From contig NZ_RQHS01000024.1 in NCBI RefSeq assembly GCF_004770895.1, positions 62,001 to 126,000 of the forward strand: a DNA stretch of 64,000 nt, written 5' to 3'. Positions 55,845 through 64,000 of the stretch are shown here, piece after piece. The notes under the pieces were generated by a model. That model saw only the letters and a program-made list of their open reading frames with translations. It ran no database searches and was not told where the DNA came from. Position 1 is the first letter of the stretch. Each line of letters starts with the position of its first letter. The translations under genes were made by a program, and so were the position numbers. The DNA comes from Leptospira dzoumogneensis. Lineage in GTDB: Bacteria > Spirochaetota > Leptospiria > Leptospirales > Leptospiraceae.

Positions 55845-56822
55845 TCAGAGACGATACAAAAGTCCGCCCCAATAAAATCCGGCCCCAACCGCAGGAGAAA
55901 GGATTAAGTCGCCTTTTTTGACGATCCCTTTATAATAATATTCGGATAATGCGATCGGAATGGATGCAGCGGAAGTATTTCCTACTCTTTCGAAATTCAA
56001 AAGTATTTTTTCTCTCGGGAATTTTGTTCTTTTGAGAACATCCTGCACTACTACGTCCGTGCCAGGATGAGGAATGACCCAGTCTATGTCTTCTAATGAG
56101 ACATTATTCTTTTTTAATAGATCATCCATGGAAGAAAGTGTGAGATCCGCGGCATTGGTCACTAATTCCGGATAACTTTTTACGTAAAAATTCGGTCCAG
56201 GTCCCGTCTCGATGATGCTAGCAAGATCTCCGTCGTCTTTTAAGAAAGAATCTATAATGCCGAATTCTTTGTTTCCAGTATACTCTAATAGAACTCCTGC
56301 TGCTGCATCTCCTGCAGTGAATTCTCCGTAACCGCCCATTCGGGTGCGTACGGAAAATCTTTCGCTGCCGATCACGAGTGCGGTTTTAAATTTACCGCTG
56401 CTCAAGAACGCTGCTCCCATTTGCACTCCATGAACGAATCCGGTGCAAGCGGTACAAATATCGAATGCTAATGAGTTGGAAGTTCCCGCAAGTTTGGAAG
56501 CCTGAGGCGCCAAATCCGGAAGATAAAGCCTGTCAGTCCAGTTAGCCAGAATGAATAAGTCCACATCCTCCGGTTTTTTTCCCGCATCTTTCAGGATCAT
56601 TTTAGAGGTTTCCGCAGCCATGAACTGGGCGGTTTCTTTTTCGTTCGCCCTTCTTCTTTCGGTTACACCTATATTGCCGATGACTGCTTTTTCGGCGGGG
56701 TGCATTTCAGGATATTTTAATCTAGGGCGAATTTCATCGTTAGTGACGATCCTTTCCGGAAGATAATGCCCAATCCCGGTGATCCGAACTCCGTTCGAAA
56801 CTAGGTTTTTAGAATTCGCCAT
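55845..56822 (-). CDS. 3-oxoacyl-ACP synthase III-like (KASIII)
   Basis: 325 residues. Thiolase-fold condensing enzyme with FabH landmarks: nucleophile Cys126 (T-A-C-T-G-F-V-H-G), His252 (V-I-P-H-P-G-T-D) and Asn282 (R-V-G-N-T-S-A-A-S-I-P-I-A-L), and a closing G-A-G-F-Y-W-G-G-L-L. It may start chains from an acyl-CoA with malonyl-ACP. The first residues carry an N-S-K-N-L-V extension and the sequence departs enough from housekeeping FabH (I-P-H-P rather than I-P-H-Q-A) that a specialised role is likely. It is co-oriented with the CoA-transferase upstream, 72 bases apart. Confidence 0.93.
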   Translation of the reverse strand: MANSKNLVSNGVRITGIGHYLPERIVTNDEIRPRLKYPEMHPAEKAVIGNIGVTERRRANEKETAQFMAAETSKMILKDAGKKPEDVDLFILANWTDRLYLPDLAPQASKLAGTSNSLAFDICTACTGFVHGVQMGAAFLSSGKFKTALVIGSERFSVRTRMGGYGEFTAGDAAAGVLLEYTGNKEFGIIDSFLKDDGDLASIIETGPGPNFYVKSYPELVTNAADLTLSSMDDLLKKNNVSLEDIDWVIPHPGTDVVVQDVLKRTKFPREKILLNFERVGNTSAASIPIALSEYYYKGIVKKGDLILSPAVGAGFYWGGLLYRL

Positions 56823-56894
56823 GGATCAATACTCCTTTGGTCCATAATAAATTTCCAGTCATAATTCCAATCTTTTGCTTCATCTTTATCATAC

Positions 56895-58706
56895 TTAAGG
56901 CAAACGGGTATACACCATAAATTGTTCCGTATAAATTCTTTCAGGATCTAATTCCCTAAGAGCGGTCAATTCATCCGAATTGATCTCAGGCTCTTGCGTG
57001 ATCGGAAGATCTTCGTCAGGAGGAAGCCAAAGTGTATATCTTAGAACAGCCTCTTCGGATTCCATCTCGTCGTCGGAAGCGGGTGCAAGCCAGGAGCTCA
57101 ACTCGAAAGGATGGTCCGAAAAAGAGGTCCTTTTGAATCTACCGAACTGACATACCGCTTCTATTACTCTGTCTCCCGGAGAAGTGATATGTTTTACTTT
57201 TCTGACGAATCTAAAACGGTTTGCCTTTGCTACTACGATTGTGTCCGCAGTGGAGACGATATCATTCGCTCCTCCTGATCCTACTAAGAAATTCCCTTTT
57301 CCATCCAAGACAGAGTTGATATTTCCGAACCAGTCCACTTCTGCAGCGCCGATCACTCCCAAACATTCATCAGGTACGACTGTTCCTAATATACTTACTA
57401 TATCGGATAACATGGAACATTGATGGGTATGCAATTGACTGAAAAGAAAAACGTCGCCGACGAAAGGTTTCATTCCATAAAAGCCTAACTCTGCAACGAT
57501 CTTGATATGGATCCCTTCTTTCTCTAAAAGTTTGGCCGCAGTCCAGGCGGCTATATGTGCGGCCCCGATTCCTGCTAGAATCGTTTTGTATCCTTTTGTC
57601 TTGACCTTCTCTATGATCGCTCTTGCCGCAAGAATGATCATCTGCTCGGAATCGTTTACGGTCTTAGGATTTTCCGGAGAAGATAGAGAATGTTCCGGAG
57701 GAGTCATCTTCAATCGTCTGAGCCTGACTTCTCCGATCAGATCCAGATATTCTTCATGGCCTCCGGATAATATTACATTTTCTTTATACCATTTCTCTGC
57801 CTTAGCCGGAATGCCTGCCGCCTTATTGGCTTCCATTTGGAATTCGTAATCATCCAGATAAGATTCCACACCTTCGAATGCAGGGATCTCGGGAAAACCT
57901 TGCACTCTTAAGGATTGAGGATGAGCCCCGAATCTTGCCGGAGCGATCCCTAAAACTTTTGTACTCGGAATATGAACTAGCTCAGGAGGAACTGTTCCTC
58001 TCGGTACGATCTTCTCCACGGTTGCGATCACACCTTTTGTCGCAGCAAGCGCTCCCCAGGCTCCTTCTCCGCCTGGCTGAGAAAGAACAATATTCCCATC
58101 TTCGTCCGCAACTACTCCGTGAACCAATGTGATCTCGGGGCAAAGCGGAAGAAGAACTACCATGTCCTTCTCTTTTGTTCCTCTGCTTTCGGAAACTAGA
58201 TGAGGGCTTGCAGCTTCTCCATAAGGATTTCCTTCGGTAGGTTTATGATATAAGAATGCAGTCTTACCTAATTTGTCCGTAATCAGGTCAGACCCTACCA
58301 AAGAATTAGAAACGAAACCCGGAAGTTTCATGGCTCCCGCCATCAATCTTTGCACCAATGTGAGAAGGGACCAAAGTTCCAACTCGAAAGGTTTTCCTTT
58401 CATCAAGTCCTTATACAAACTGTTTGGACTTGGTTTAGGATAATTATCTCCCGCAAAACCGGTGATCATCTTTTTTACGATGCCGGAAAGAGCGAGGCAA
58501 TGAGCACTGGAATGAATTCCCGCAACGCTGATAGTGAACTCGGGATTTGTTCCTTCAAAAACTCTAGAGAGAGAATAGATAAGTGCATTTGGCCTAGACA
58601 TTGTAGTGGCCAAGTGTAAGTACATGCCGGGTTTCACGAATTCCCGTACGAGGGAATCAGGATCGGAAAGAATCTTAGTAGTTTGATGATTCGATTCTTG
58701 TGGCAT
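56895..58706 (-). CDS. Acyl-CoA transferase, fused alpha-beta type
   Basis: About 603 residues from ATG 58706; TTG/GTG codons at about 58751 are alternatives and none has a good ribosome site. Two coenzyme-A-transferase halves occur in one chain: an alpha-like part (about 20-310, with V-A-D-E-D-G-N-I and a G-G-E-G-A-W-G-A-L-A loop) and a beta-like part (about 360-560, with G-I-G-A-A-H-I-A-A-W and E-L-G-F-Y-G, with G-S-G-G-A-N-D-I after). The Glu in A-E-L-G-F is a candidate CoA-carrying residue. It probably activates or transfers acyl groups for the adjacent KASIII. Substrate unknown. Confidence 0.85.
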   Translation of the reverse strand: MPQESNHQTTKILSDPDSLVREFVKPGMYLHLATTMSRPNALIYSLSRVFEGTNPEFTISVAGIHSSAHCLALSGIVKKMITGFAGDNYPKPSPNSLYKDLMKGKPFELELWSLLTLVQRLMAGAMKLPGFVSNSLVGSDLITDKLGKTAFLYHKPTEGNPYGEAASPHLVSESRGTKEKDMVVLLPLCPEITLVHGVVADEDGNIVLSQPGGEGAWGALAATKGVIATVEKIVPRGTVPPELVHIPSTKVLGIAPARFGAHPQSLRVQGFPEIPAFEGVESYLDDYEFQMEANKAAGIPAKAEKWYKENVILSGGHEEYLDLIGEVRLRRLKMTPPEHSLSSPENPKTVNDSEQMIILAARAIIEKVKTKGYKTILAGIGAAHIAAWTAAKLLEKEGIHIKIVAELGFYGMKPFVGDVFLFSQLHTHQCSMLSDIVSILGTVVPDECLGVIGAAEVDWFGNINSVLDGKGNFLVGSGGANDIVSTADTIVVAKANRFRFVRKVKHITSPGDRVIEAVCQFGRFKRTSFSDHPFELSSWLAPASDDEMESEEAVLRYTLWLPPDEDLPITQEPEINSDELTALRELDPERIYTEQFMVYTRLP

Positions 58707-58751
58707 TCGTTTATTTTGCAAAAAAGCCCGGACAAAAGGCGTTTTCACCAA

Positions 58752-59037
58752 AGGTTAAATTTTTGACGGAAAAAAGGCCGAATTCATACGAAATCAATAT
58801 GAAAATACTGCCAAATCGTGAGTTTAAATCCGATGACATTTCGCATTTAAAGACTAACATCGTTTAGTGCGAATGTTTGCTAAGTAAGAGGGATTAGGCC
58901 TCTCTTTTTTGCCAGACTTAGGTATAAAAAATTTCATATCTCACCTTCATTCCCGCTGATACGGAGACCCAGGCTTTAAGATCGGATTTCCGGGCTCCGA
59001 TACTAAGATGGAACCCTCCTTTGAAAGAGAAGCTGAA
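58752..59037. other. Divergent intergenic region with a leader hairpin
   Basis: This 286-base gap separates the CoA-transferase and hotdog genes. AGAGG-GATTAGG-CCTCT at 58887-58903 followed by C-TTTTTT looks like a short terminator on the plus strand, 128 bases before the first hotdog gene. It could end a small RNA or a leader transcript, or act as an attenuator. A TTGACG at about 58765 has no good -10. No gene is recognised in this stretch. Confidence 0.4.
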
Positions 59038-59478
59038 ATGTCAGAAGCCCCAAAAGAGTCTTTTACCTTCAAGACAGAACTAGTGGTCCGCAGATCGGAT
59101 ACTAGAAGCGCCACTGTAGTAGGCGGACTTTATGTTTCTCACCTAACATACGAAACTTTTATCCCTCTTGTGAACGAAGTATTCGATGCATTCTTAGAAT
59201 CCAACTCTTGGTCCAAGGCAAATATAGCGGGAGCTAATATCATTATTCCTAAAATGGATGTGGAATATAGATCCGAGGCAAAAGCAGGGGATGTTTTAGA
59301 ATTTTCCGCCGGAGTTTTTAATCTAGGGAAGAAGTCCTGCGAATTACATATCTTAGCTTCTCAAAAAGTTTCTAAAGAAGAAGTGGGACTTGCAAAAATT
59401 TCTCTAGTATTCTTCGACTATGTTTCTAAAAAAACCTTGGAGATCCCGTCCGAATTCAGGGCGAAATTCGAAATATGA
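59038..59478 (+). CDS. Hotdog-fold thioesterase/dehydratase-like protein
   Basis: 146 residues from ATG 59038; the frame is open from 59008 with no site there. The pattern is that of the 4HBT hotdog family: a long central helix (Y-E-T-F-I-P-L-V-N-E-V-F-D-A-F-L) wrapped by strands ending in V-F-F-D-Y-V-S-K-K. The usual catalytic Asp before the helix is not obvious; that place reads G-G-L-Y-V-S-H. It may act on acyl-ACP or be a structural partner of the next gene, with which it overlaps by ATGA and shares the P-S/T-E-F-R/K-x-K-F end motif. Same operon as the SDR. Confidence 0.83.
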   Translation: MSEAPKESFTFKTELVVRRSDTRSATVVGGLYVSHLTYETFIPLVNEVFDAFLESNSWSKANIAGANIIIPKMDVEYRSEAKAGDVLEFSAGVFNLGKKSCELHILASQKVSKEEVGLAKISLVFFDYVSKKTLEIPSEFRAKFEI

Positions 59479-60353
59479 ATTCCAAGGCCCAAACTTCTCA
59501 GGCGGAAGCCGAGTTTCCTGCGGAATATTATTTTTCGACGGAGATACCGATCCGTAAGATCGATCTGAGTTTGGACATACATGTTTCTTTCGCGAGTGTC
59601 CTAGACCTTGTGATGGAGGCTCACCTTCAATTCTTCCAATATCTTGGGTATTCAGTAACTGATATACATGGAAACAGCATCATATTTGCGAATGCTTCCA
59701 TACAATACCAGGGAGAACTATTATATAAAGATAAAGTGATTATAGACGTTTCCCTGGATAATTTCGGGGAGAAGTCTTTTGATCTATACTTTAGGCTTTC
59801 TAAAAGGAATCGAGCGGAGAAGGTCTCCGTCGTAAAGATCAGGGTTTTATTCTTTGATTATAAACTTAGAAAGGTAGTTCCGATCCCAACTGAATTCAAA
59901 AATAAGTTCGATACGGGCAAGTATATCAAGATGCAAAGCCCTGAGATCGGAAAAGAGGTCTCGAGTGCGGTCGGACCTGACGGATTCGTATTCGGATTTC
60001 GTAAACTAGAAGTGTGGAATCTGGCACATGTGTTCCTTCTTCATTTATACGAACTTTGTGAGAGTTGGAAAGGCAAAGTAGAACCAAGCATTTTAGAACA
60101 TATCAGATCTATTTCTTCTTTATTGCCTGTTCGGATCGCAGGAGCCTGGGGAACCAGGATACGTGCGGAAAAAGTAAAAAATATACTAAGAGCAAAAGTA
60201 CATTTAGAAGAGTTAAGATATCTTCTGATCTTAGTAGCCGATCTAGGAAAAGTGGACCCTTCTCAAGAGTTGGATGATTTGCAGACAATCAATTCTCATC
60301 TCAAAAAATATCTGAACAAAGTCAGGACCGGAGAAACTAGGAAGATCCGATGA
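59475..60353 (+). CDS. Hotdog protein fused to a 23S-IVS-type four-helix bundle
   Basis: 292 residues. Residues about 16-145 are a hotdog domain like that of the preceding gene (R-K-I-D-L-S-L-D-I-H-V-S-F-A-S-V-L-D at the helix start). Residues about 172-285 match the four-helix-bundle family (TIGR02436) known from 23S rRNA intervening sequences: F-R-K-L-E-V-W (175-181), the I-A-G-A-W-G centre in place of I-A-E-G-x-G, and a final L-x-x-L-N-x-x-L-K-K-type helix. I know of no described fusion of this pair. It overlaps both neighbours by 4 bases (ATGA), so the operon is tightly coupled. Confidence 0.85.
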   Translation: MNSKAQTSQAEAEFPAEYYFSTEIPIRKIDLSLDIHVSFASVLDLVMEAHLQFFQYLGYSVTDIHGNSIIFANASIQYQGELLYKDKVIIDVSLDNFGEKSFDLYFRLSKRNRAEKVSVVKIRVLFFDYKLRKVVPIPTEFKNKFDTGKYIKMQSPEIGKEVSSAVGPDGFVFGFRKLEVWNLAHVFLLHLYELCESWKGKVEPSILEHIRSISSLLPVRIAGAWGTRIRAEKVKNILRAKVHLEELRYLLILVADLGKVDPSQELDDLQTINSHLKKYLNKVRTGETRKIR

Positions 60354-61111
60354 AAGATAAGGTCGCATTAGTCACGGGCGGGAACGCAGGGATCGGAAAA
60401 GCAATCGTACTGGAATTCGTTTCCAGAGGTGCAAAGGTAATATTCTGCGGACGAAGGGAAGAAGAAGGAAAAAAAACCGAAGAGGAAATTTCCAAACTGG
60501 GCGGAAATATAAAGTTCTTTAGATGCGATGTGTCTGACGATTCCCAAGTAAAAGAATTAGTACAAAAAGCAGAGTCGGAATTCGGAGGATTGGATTACGC
60601 GGTGAATAACGCTGCAGTAGGCGGACTCGCAACTGATCTACATCAATACCCGGAAAAAGTTTGGGACAAAGTGATCGCGGTAGATCTAAAAGGCACCTGG
60701 CTTTGTATGAAACATGAAATAGAACTTCTTTTAAAAAGAGGAGGGGGTTCTATCGTAAATGTATCTTCTATCGCGGGACTCGTCGGAGCAGATTGGAAAG
60801 TGGCTCCGTATTCCGCAGCAAAACATGGAGTAGTCGGACTCACAAAATCCGCGGCATTAGAATATGCGGAAAAAAAGATCAGAGTGAACGCAGTTTGTCC
60901 CGGATTTATTCGAACGGAAATGTTAGAAGGATTGTTCCATTCTTCGTCTGATCCAAAAGAAGCGGAGAAAAAGATCACCAGATTACATCCGGTCAATCGG
61001 CTTTCCGAACCGAGTGAAGTGGCAAAGGCTGCGGTTTGGTTATGTTCCGAAGAGGCTTCCTTTATTACCGGCGTGGCGCTGCCTGTGGACGGCGGCTATA
61101 CTGCTAAATAA
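60350..61111 (+). CDS. SDR-family NAD(P)-dependent oxidoreductase
   Basis: 253 residues, a classical short-chain dehydrogenase. Seen: T-G-G-N-A-G-I-G (9-16), C-D-V (59-61), N-N-A-A (86-89), the Ser140, Tyr154, Lys158 catalytic set (N-V-S-S, then Y-S-A-A-K) and P-G-F-I-R-T after. Many such enzymes reduce 3-oxoacyl groups (FabG-like), which fits its place behind two hotdog proteins and close to KASII and KASIII genes. The fit to acyl chemistry is inferred from context; FabG residues alone do not decide it. Confidence 0.93.
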   Translation: MKDKVALVTGGNAGIGKAIVLEFVSRGAKVIFCGRREEEGKKTEEEISKLGGNIKFFRCDVSDDSQVKELVQKAESEFGGLDYAVNNAAVGGLATDLHQYPEKVWDKVIAVDLKGTWLCMKHEIELLLKRGGGSIVNVSSIAGLVGADWKVAPYSAAKHGVVGLTKSAALEYAEKKIRVNAVCPGFIRTEMLEGLFHSSSDPKEAEKKITRLHPVNRLSEPSEVAKAAVWLCSEEASFITGVALPVDGGYTAK

Positions 61112-61206
61112 AAACGTAATCTTTTTCTTGTAGGAAAGTTCGGATGAGTCAAATATGCGTAATTCAGTTTCGAGAATTATAATCGGTTTTTCCGGTCAAA
61201 AAAAAT

Positions 61207-61971
61207 ATGAAACTCCGGTATTATGCAATCACGGACAAAGGAAACTTTCGCTCTCATAACGAGGATTCTTTTTTAGCATTAGATAGTTTGGTATGCGGCC
61301 AAACTCACGGAGAATCGGAAACAGTTCGTGAATTAGATACCGAAGAATCCTCAGGACTATTTGCTCTCGCAGACGGCCTCGGTGGACATGAAGCGGGAGA
61401 GATCGCAAGCAGGGTCGCTTTAGAAAAACTTGCTTGGATGGAAAAAGCGATCCGTCCTATCGAAGAGCTGCCTTCTTCCGGTTGGAAAAATCTGATCCGC
61501 AAAATTAATAACGAAGTAAATGCCTACGGTGAATCCATAGGAAAACCTAAGATGGGAACCACTTTAGTTGGCTGCCTTTTGGGAAAAAGAAAGTCCTGGA
61601 TCTTTAATGTGGGAGACAGCCGTCTTTATCATCTTACCAAAGAAGGACTCAGCAAAGTAACAGTAGATCATAATATTGGAGAAGAGCTGGGTTCCAGTTA
61701 TGGACGAAATCTTTTGACCAGTTGTATCGGCGGTGGAACAAAAAGTATAGAAGTGGATACTTTCGATTATTCCGGAAAATTATCCCCGGGAGATTTTATA
61801 CTCATCTGTACGGACGGCCTTACTGAAGTTCTGAACATTGATCAAATCGAAAAGATCATGAGAGAACATGAGGACCTAAGAGAAACCTGCAGGATCCTTT
61901 CCGAAGAAGCGAACCTAAGACTGACTAGAGACAATCACACGATTGTGATCATCAAAATAGATTCGGTTTGA
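61207..61971 (+). CDS. PP2C-type protein phosphatase (Stp-like)
   Basis: 254 residues, single PPM domain. Seen: T-D-K-G-N-F-R-S-H-N-E-D (metal-binding Glu19/Asp20), A-L-A-D-G-L-G-G-H-E-A-G-E (Asp56), G-T-T-L-V-G-C-L-L, N-V-G-D-S-R-L-Y, I-C-T-D-G-L-T-E and R-D-N-H-T. It removes phosphate from Ser/Thr in the cytosol. It converges on a SiaB-like kinase gene with 10 bases between stops. A SiaB/PP2C pair is thus present again here, without a visible SiaC. I infer that the two may oppose one another. Confidence 0.93.
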   Translation: MKLRYYAITDKGNFRSHNEDSFLALDSLVCGQTHGESETVRELDTEESSGLFALADGLGGHEAGEIASRVALEKLAWMEKAIRPIEELPSSGWKNLIRKINNEVNAYGESIGKPKMGTTLVGCLLGKRKSWIFNVGDSRLYHLTKEGLSKVTVDHNIGEELGSSYGRNLLTSCIGGGTKSIEVDTFDYSGKLSPGDFILICTDGLTEVLNIDQIEKIMREHEDLRETCRILSEEANLRLTRDNHTIVIIKIDSV

Positions 61972-61981
61972 GTCTTTTGTT

Positions 61982-62521
61982 TTAAAGTCCGGAAGAGTAG
62001 GCGCCTTCTAACAGAAATCGGGCGGTCAATCGGAAGAATAGATCCCCGTTGTCCGCCTCCTCTAATTGGTATACCAAAGGCATATCCGATTTTCTTGCGA
62101 TCTCAAAAAATCCTAAACCGGCCCCCTTACTTTTTTCAGGTCTGTCGGAACGGATTTGTTCATTGTATCTTTGTTTGAGTTCTTCTGGAGAAAGTTTTTT
62201 AACCTCTTCTATTTTACTTTTTAAGAATGCAGCCTGCTCCGGGGTGATCGCGTTTCCGCAATTGAGTTCCCAGTTATGGGCCTTTCTTCTTAAAACTAGA
62301 ATACCAATCCCGCTCTTTTCATCTCTTTCGATGGAATAATGTGCAACGTTCTGGGCCATTTCCACGAATACGGTGAGGATCCGGTTCTTCTTTTTTTCTT
62401 CTTCTAACTTTTCTTTTAGGAGATCGTTTAAAGAAGAAATGGTGGTCTCCGAAAAAGGCCCTTTATAAAGAAGGGCCACTCCGGTCCTTTTAAGAACATT
62501 ATATTGTTTTGATAACTGCAT
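61982..62521 (-). CDS. Second SiaB-like kinase
   Basis: 179 residues, paralogous to 49839-50399. The N-box V-E-M-A-Q-N-V-A-H-Y-S has Asn58, the later P-E-K-S-K-G-A-G-L-G-F-F-E-I-A-R-K-S block is nearly the same as in the other copy. The ATG lies 7 bases after the KASII stop, and its Shine-Dalgarno sequence (GAGGGG) overlaps that stop (TGAGGGG), a sign of translational coupling. Likely target: a SiaC-like protein not in this neighbourhood, perhaps the one at 49462-49836. Confidence 0.87.
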   Translation of the reverse strand: MQLSKQYNVLKRTGVALLYKGPFSETTISSLNDLLKEKLEEEKKKNRILTVFVEMAQNVAHYSIERDEKSGIGILVLRRKAHNWELNCGNAITPEQAAFLKSKIEEVKKLSPEELKQRYNEQIRSDRPEKSKGAGLGFFEIARKSDMPLVYQLEEADNGDLFFRLTARFLLEGAYSSGL

Positions 62522-62528
62522 ATACCCC

Positions 62529-63815
62529 TCAAAACTCCGGAGCCGCCAAACTTACGAATGAAGATTGGCTTCCGATCGCGAACGCCATGGAAATTGCATA
62601 TCTGATTTTCGCCTTTCTGGCTCCTTCTGCGACATGGTCGTGGTCGCATTCAGGATCCGGGTTCTCCAGATTGATTGTAGGACATAGGGTCTGGTTTTTC
62701 AACATAAGAGAAGTTGCGGCAACATTGATAATTCCTGCCGCTCCGAATGTATGACCGAATATTGGTTTGATGGAACCTACAGGCGCCCAATGGAATTTGG
62801 GACGGCCCTCATATAGATGACCGATTGCGCGGCTCTCCGCCAAGTCGTTATTATGTGTTGCAGTTCCATGTCCGCAGAAATAATCTATATCGCCTAAACG
62901 AAGTCCGCTGATCTTCATCAAATGTCTGAGGCCGGTGGTTGCTTTTTTACCGGTTAAGTCCATTCTCATCGCATGGTCCGCTTCATTATAACTATAAGTT
63001 CCTAGAACTTCCGAATAGATCTTAGCGCCTCTTTGTATTGCTCTGTCCAATCTTTCCATTACAAGAACGACTGCACCTTCTCCCAATAAGAACCCGTCTC
63101 TAGTCTTATCGTAAGGACGGATCCCTTTTTTAGGATTGTCTTTTTCCAAAGACATGACCCGGCTCATAGGATCGGAATACATCATCATCAAAGGTTGTAG
63201 AAGAGGAAATTCATGACCGCCTGCATACATAACTTCGGCTCTGCCTTTACGGATAGCCTGGTAACATAAACTGATCGCATGATGGCCGCCCACACAAGCG
63301 GCGGATACAGTGGTCACAAAACCTTGGATATTCGCGTTAATCGCGGTCAAATTCGTAGGATTAGAAGCCATAGAAGTGAGAACGGAATAACGATCGAACA
63401 CGTTATGGTCCTTTTCTTCCAAATATTTTCTCCAAGCAAAATCCCACCAAGCCATAGAAGCTCTGGAAGAAGAATCTATAAAACCGACTCTGCTAGGATG
63501 CAGGTCACCTTTGGTGATACCTGCATCTTTATTTGCCTCTTCCATGGCCGACATTAATGCCAAAGTTTCCGTATTATAATTTTTAGAATATTTATCACTC
63601 AGATCGGGCAGATGTTTTTTGTAGTCGAAAGTGTTCATCTCTCCCGCGACCTTGATCGGGAAGTTTTCCGTAGGAAAACGAGTAATAAAATCTAGCTGGG
63701 ATCTTCCCTCTGAAAGATTTGTCCAAAAGTCTTGTACTGAAAAAGTGTTCGGAAGAATGACTCCGATACCGGTGATGACTACCCGGGAGTTTTTTCCGTT
63801 TTTAGATTTATCCAT
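62529..63815 (-). CDS. Beta-ketoacyl-ACP synthase (KASI/II type)
   Basis: 428 residues. Catalytic Cys174 (S-A-A-C-V-G-G-H-H), His316 (G-H-G-T-A-T) and His355 (F-G-H-T-F-G-A-A-G) with Lys350 form the elongating Cys-His-His set. The N-terminal V-V-I-T-G-I-G-V-I-L-P is typical. The order is right for FabF, but H-H after the Cys region and a few other changes from FabF (S-S-S-R-A in place of usual T-G-I-G-G) suggest a secondary-lipid role. It is the first gene of a two-gene transcript with the SiaB-like kinase. No Shine-Dalgarno sequence before the ATG. Confidence 0.93.
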   Translation of the reverse strand: MDKSKNGKNSRVVITGIGVILPNTFSVQDFWTNLSEGRSQLDFITRFPTENFPIKVAGEMNTFDYKKHLPDLSDKYSKNYNTETLALMSAMEEANKDAGITKGDLHPSRVGFIDSSSRASMAWWDFAWRKYLEEKDHNVFDRYSVLTSMASNPTNLTAINANIQGFVTTVSAACVGGHHAISLCYQAIRKGRAEVMYAGGHEFPLLQPLMMMYSDPMSRVMSLEKDNPKKGIRPYDKTRDGFLLGEGAVVLVMERLDRAIQRGAKIYSEVLGTYSYNEADHAMRMDLTGKKATTGLRHLMKISGLRLGDIDYFCGHGTATHNNDLAESRAIGHLYEGRPKFHWAPVGSIKPIFGHTFGAAGIINVAATSLMLKNQTLCPTINLENPDPECDHDHVAEGARKAKIRYAISMAFAIGSQSSFVSLAAPEF

Positions 63816-64000
63816 AGAAAGCGGGTTTAGAAATTACCTATGTGGATTAGATTTGGAAATAAAAAAATCATTCCGAAACAAATAAGACGCAAAAAAGGGA
63901 GAAAATTCCCATAAAACCGGAAATAGACGGGTAAAATGGGAAGAAGTTCCGCCGGTTTGCGAAAATCCGCCTGTTCTCCCCAAGCAAGTGTTAAGCCGTC

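Overview
The window reads as chromosomal DNA of a spirochaete of the genus Leptospira, probably one of the higher-GC, less pathogenic clades (placed by eye, not by alignment). The evidence is: many lipoproteins with loose spirochaetal lipoboxes, a ribH-nusB-TPR-HEAT cluster, membrane-anchored AraC regulators, SiaB/SiaC-type switch proteins, and abundant short intergenic palindromes of the TGTAGGAxxTCCTACA kind. No rRNA, tRNA, CRISPR array, prophage or classical insertion sequence was recognised. Almost all of the DNA is coding; the few gaps over 300 bases hold dispersed repeats.

Layout. 0.1-3.7 kb: a macro-domain protein and a tandem pair of pectin-acetylesterase/Notum-like lipoproteins. 3.9-8.2 kb: Lon protease, a DegT-type aminotransferase, and a Dps ferritin under a perfect PerR/Fur-type palindrome. 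8.3-15.6 kb: a di-heme lipoprotein, a 7TM-AraC regulator, a double-domain amidase, a GxxExxY protein flanked by inverted CACAGAG-type repeats, and a lipoprotein. 15.7-20.7 kb: ribH, nusB, a large TPR protein, a HEAT-repeat protein that seems to start at CTG, and a lipoprotein. 20.8-27.8 kb: a Cys-rich protein, a J-like membrane protein, miaB, an LptF/LptG-type permease, a coiled-coil protein, an exported helical protein and methylglyoxal synthase; two copies of a 150-bp element with palindromic ends lie here. 27.9-32.4 kb: a likely metal-uptake operon (small exported His protein, TonB-dependent receptor, Cys-rich lipoprotein, COG0523/CobW GTPase) behind a Fur-family-like operator. 32.7-47.9 kb: an SRPBCC protein, TPR and NHL/VWA exported proteins, a histone-deacetylase-like enzyme, a DUF4015-type glycosidase-like protein, mtnC with an MFS transporter, a monoglyceride-lipase-like hydrolase, an EEP nuclease/phosphatase and a VOC protein.

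48-63.8 kb is the most interesting part. A four-gene operon carries a 1792-residue kinase/AAA/GAF/PP2C protein, a SiaB-like kinase, a SiaC-like (DUF1987) protein and a GAF-class III adenylate cyclase. This is the logic of the Pseudomonas SiaABCD switch with a cAMP-type cyclase in place of the diguanylate cyclase. Next comes an accessory fatty-acyl set: a KASIII-like synthase, a CoA-transferase, two hotdog proteins (one fused to a 23S-rRNA-intervening-sequence-type four-helix bundle), an SDR reductase and a KASII-like synthase. A second PP2C phosphatase and a second SiaB-like protein sit inside that set, the latter translationally coupled to the KASII gene. I infer that phospho-switch signalling and a specialised acyl pathway are wired together here.
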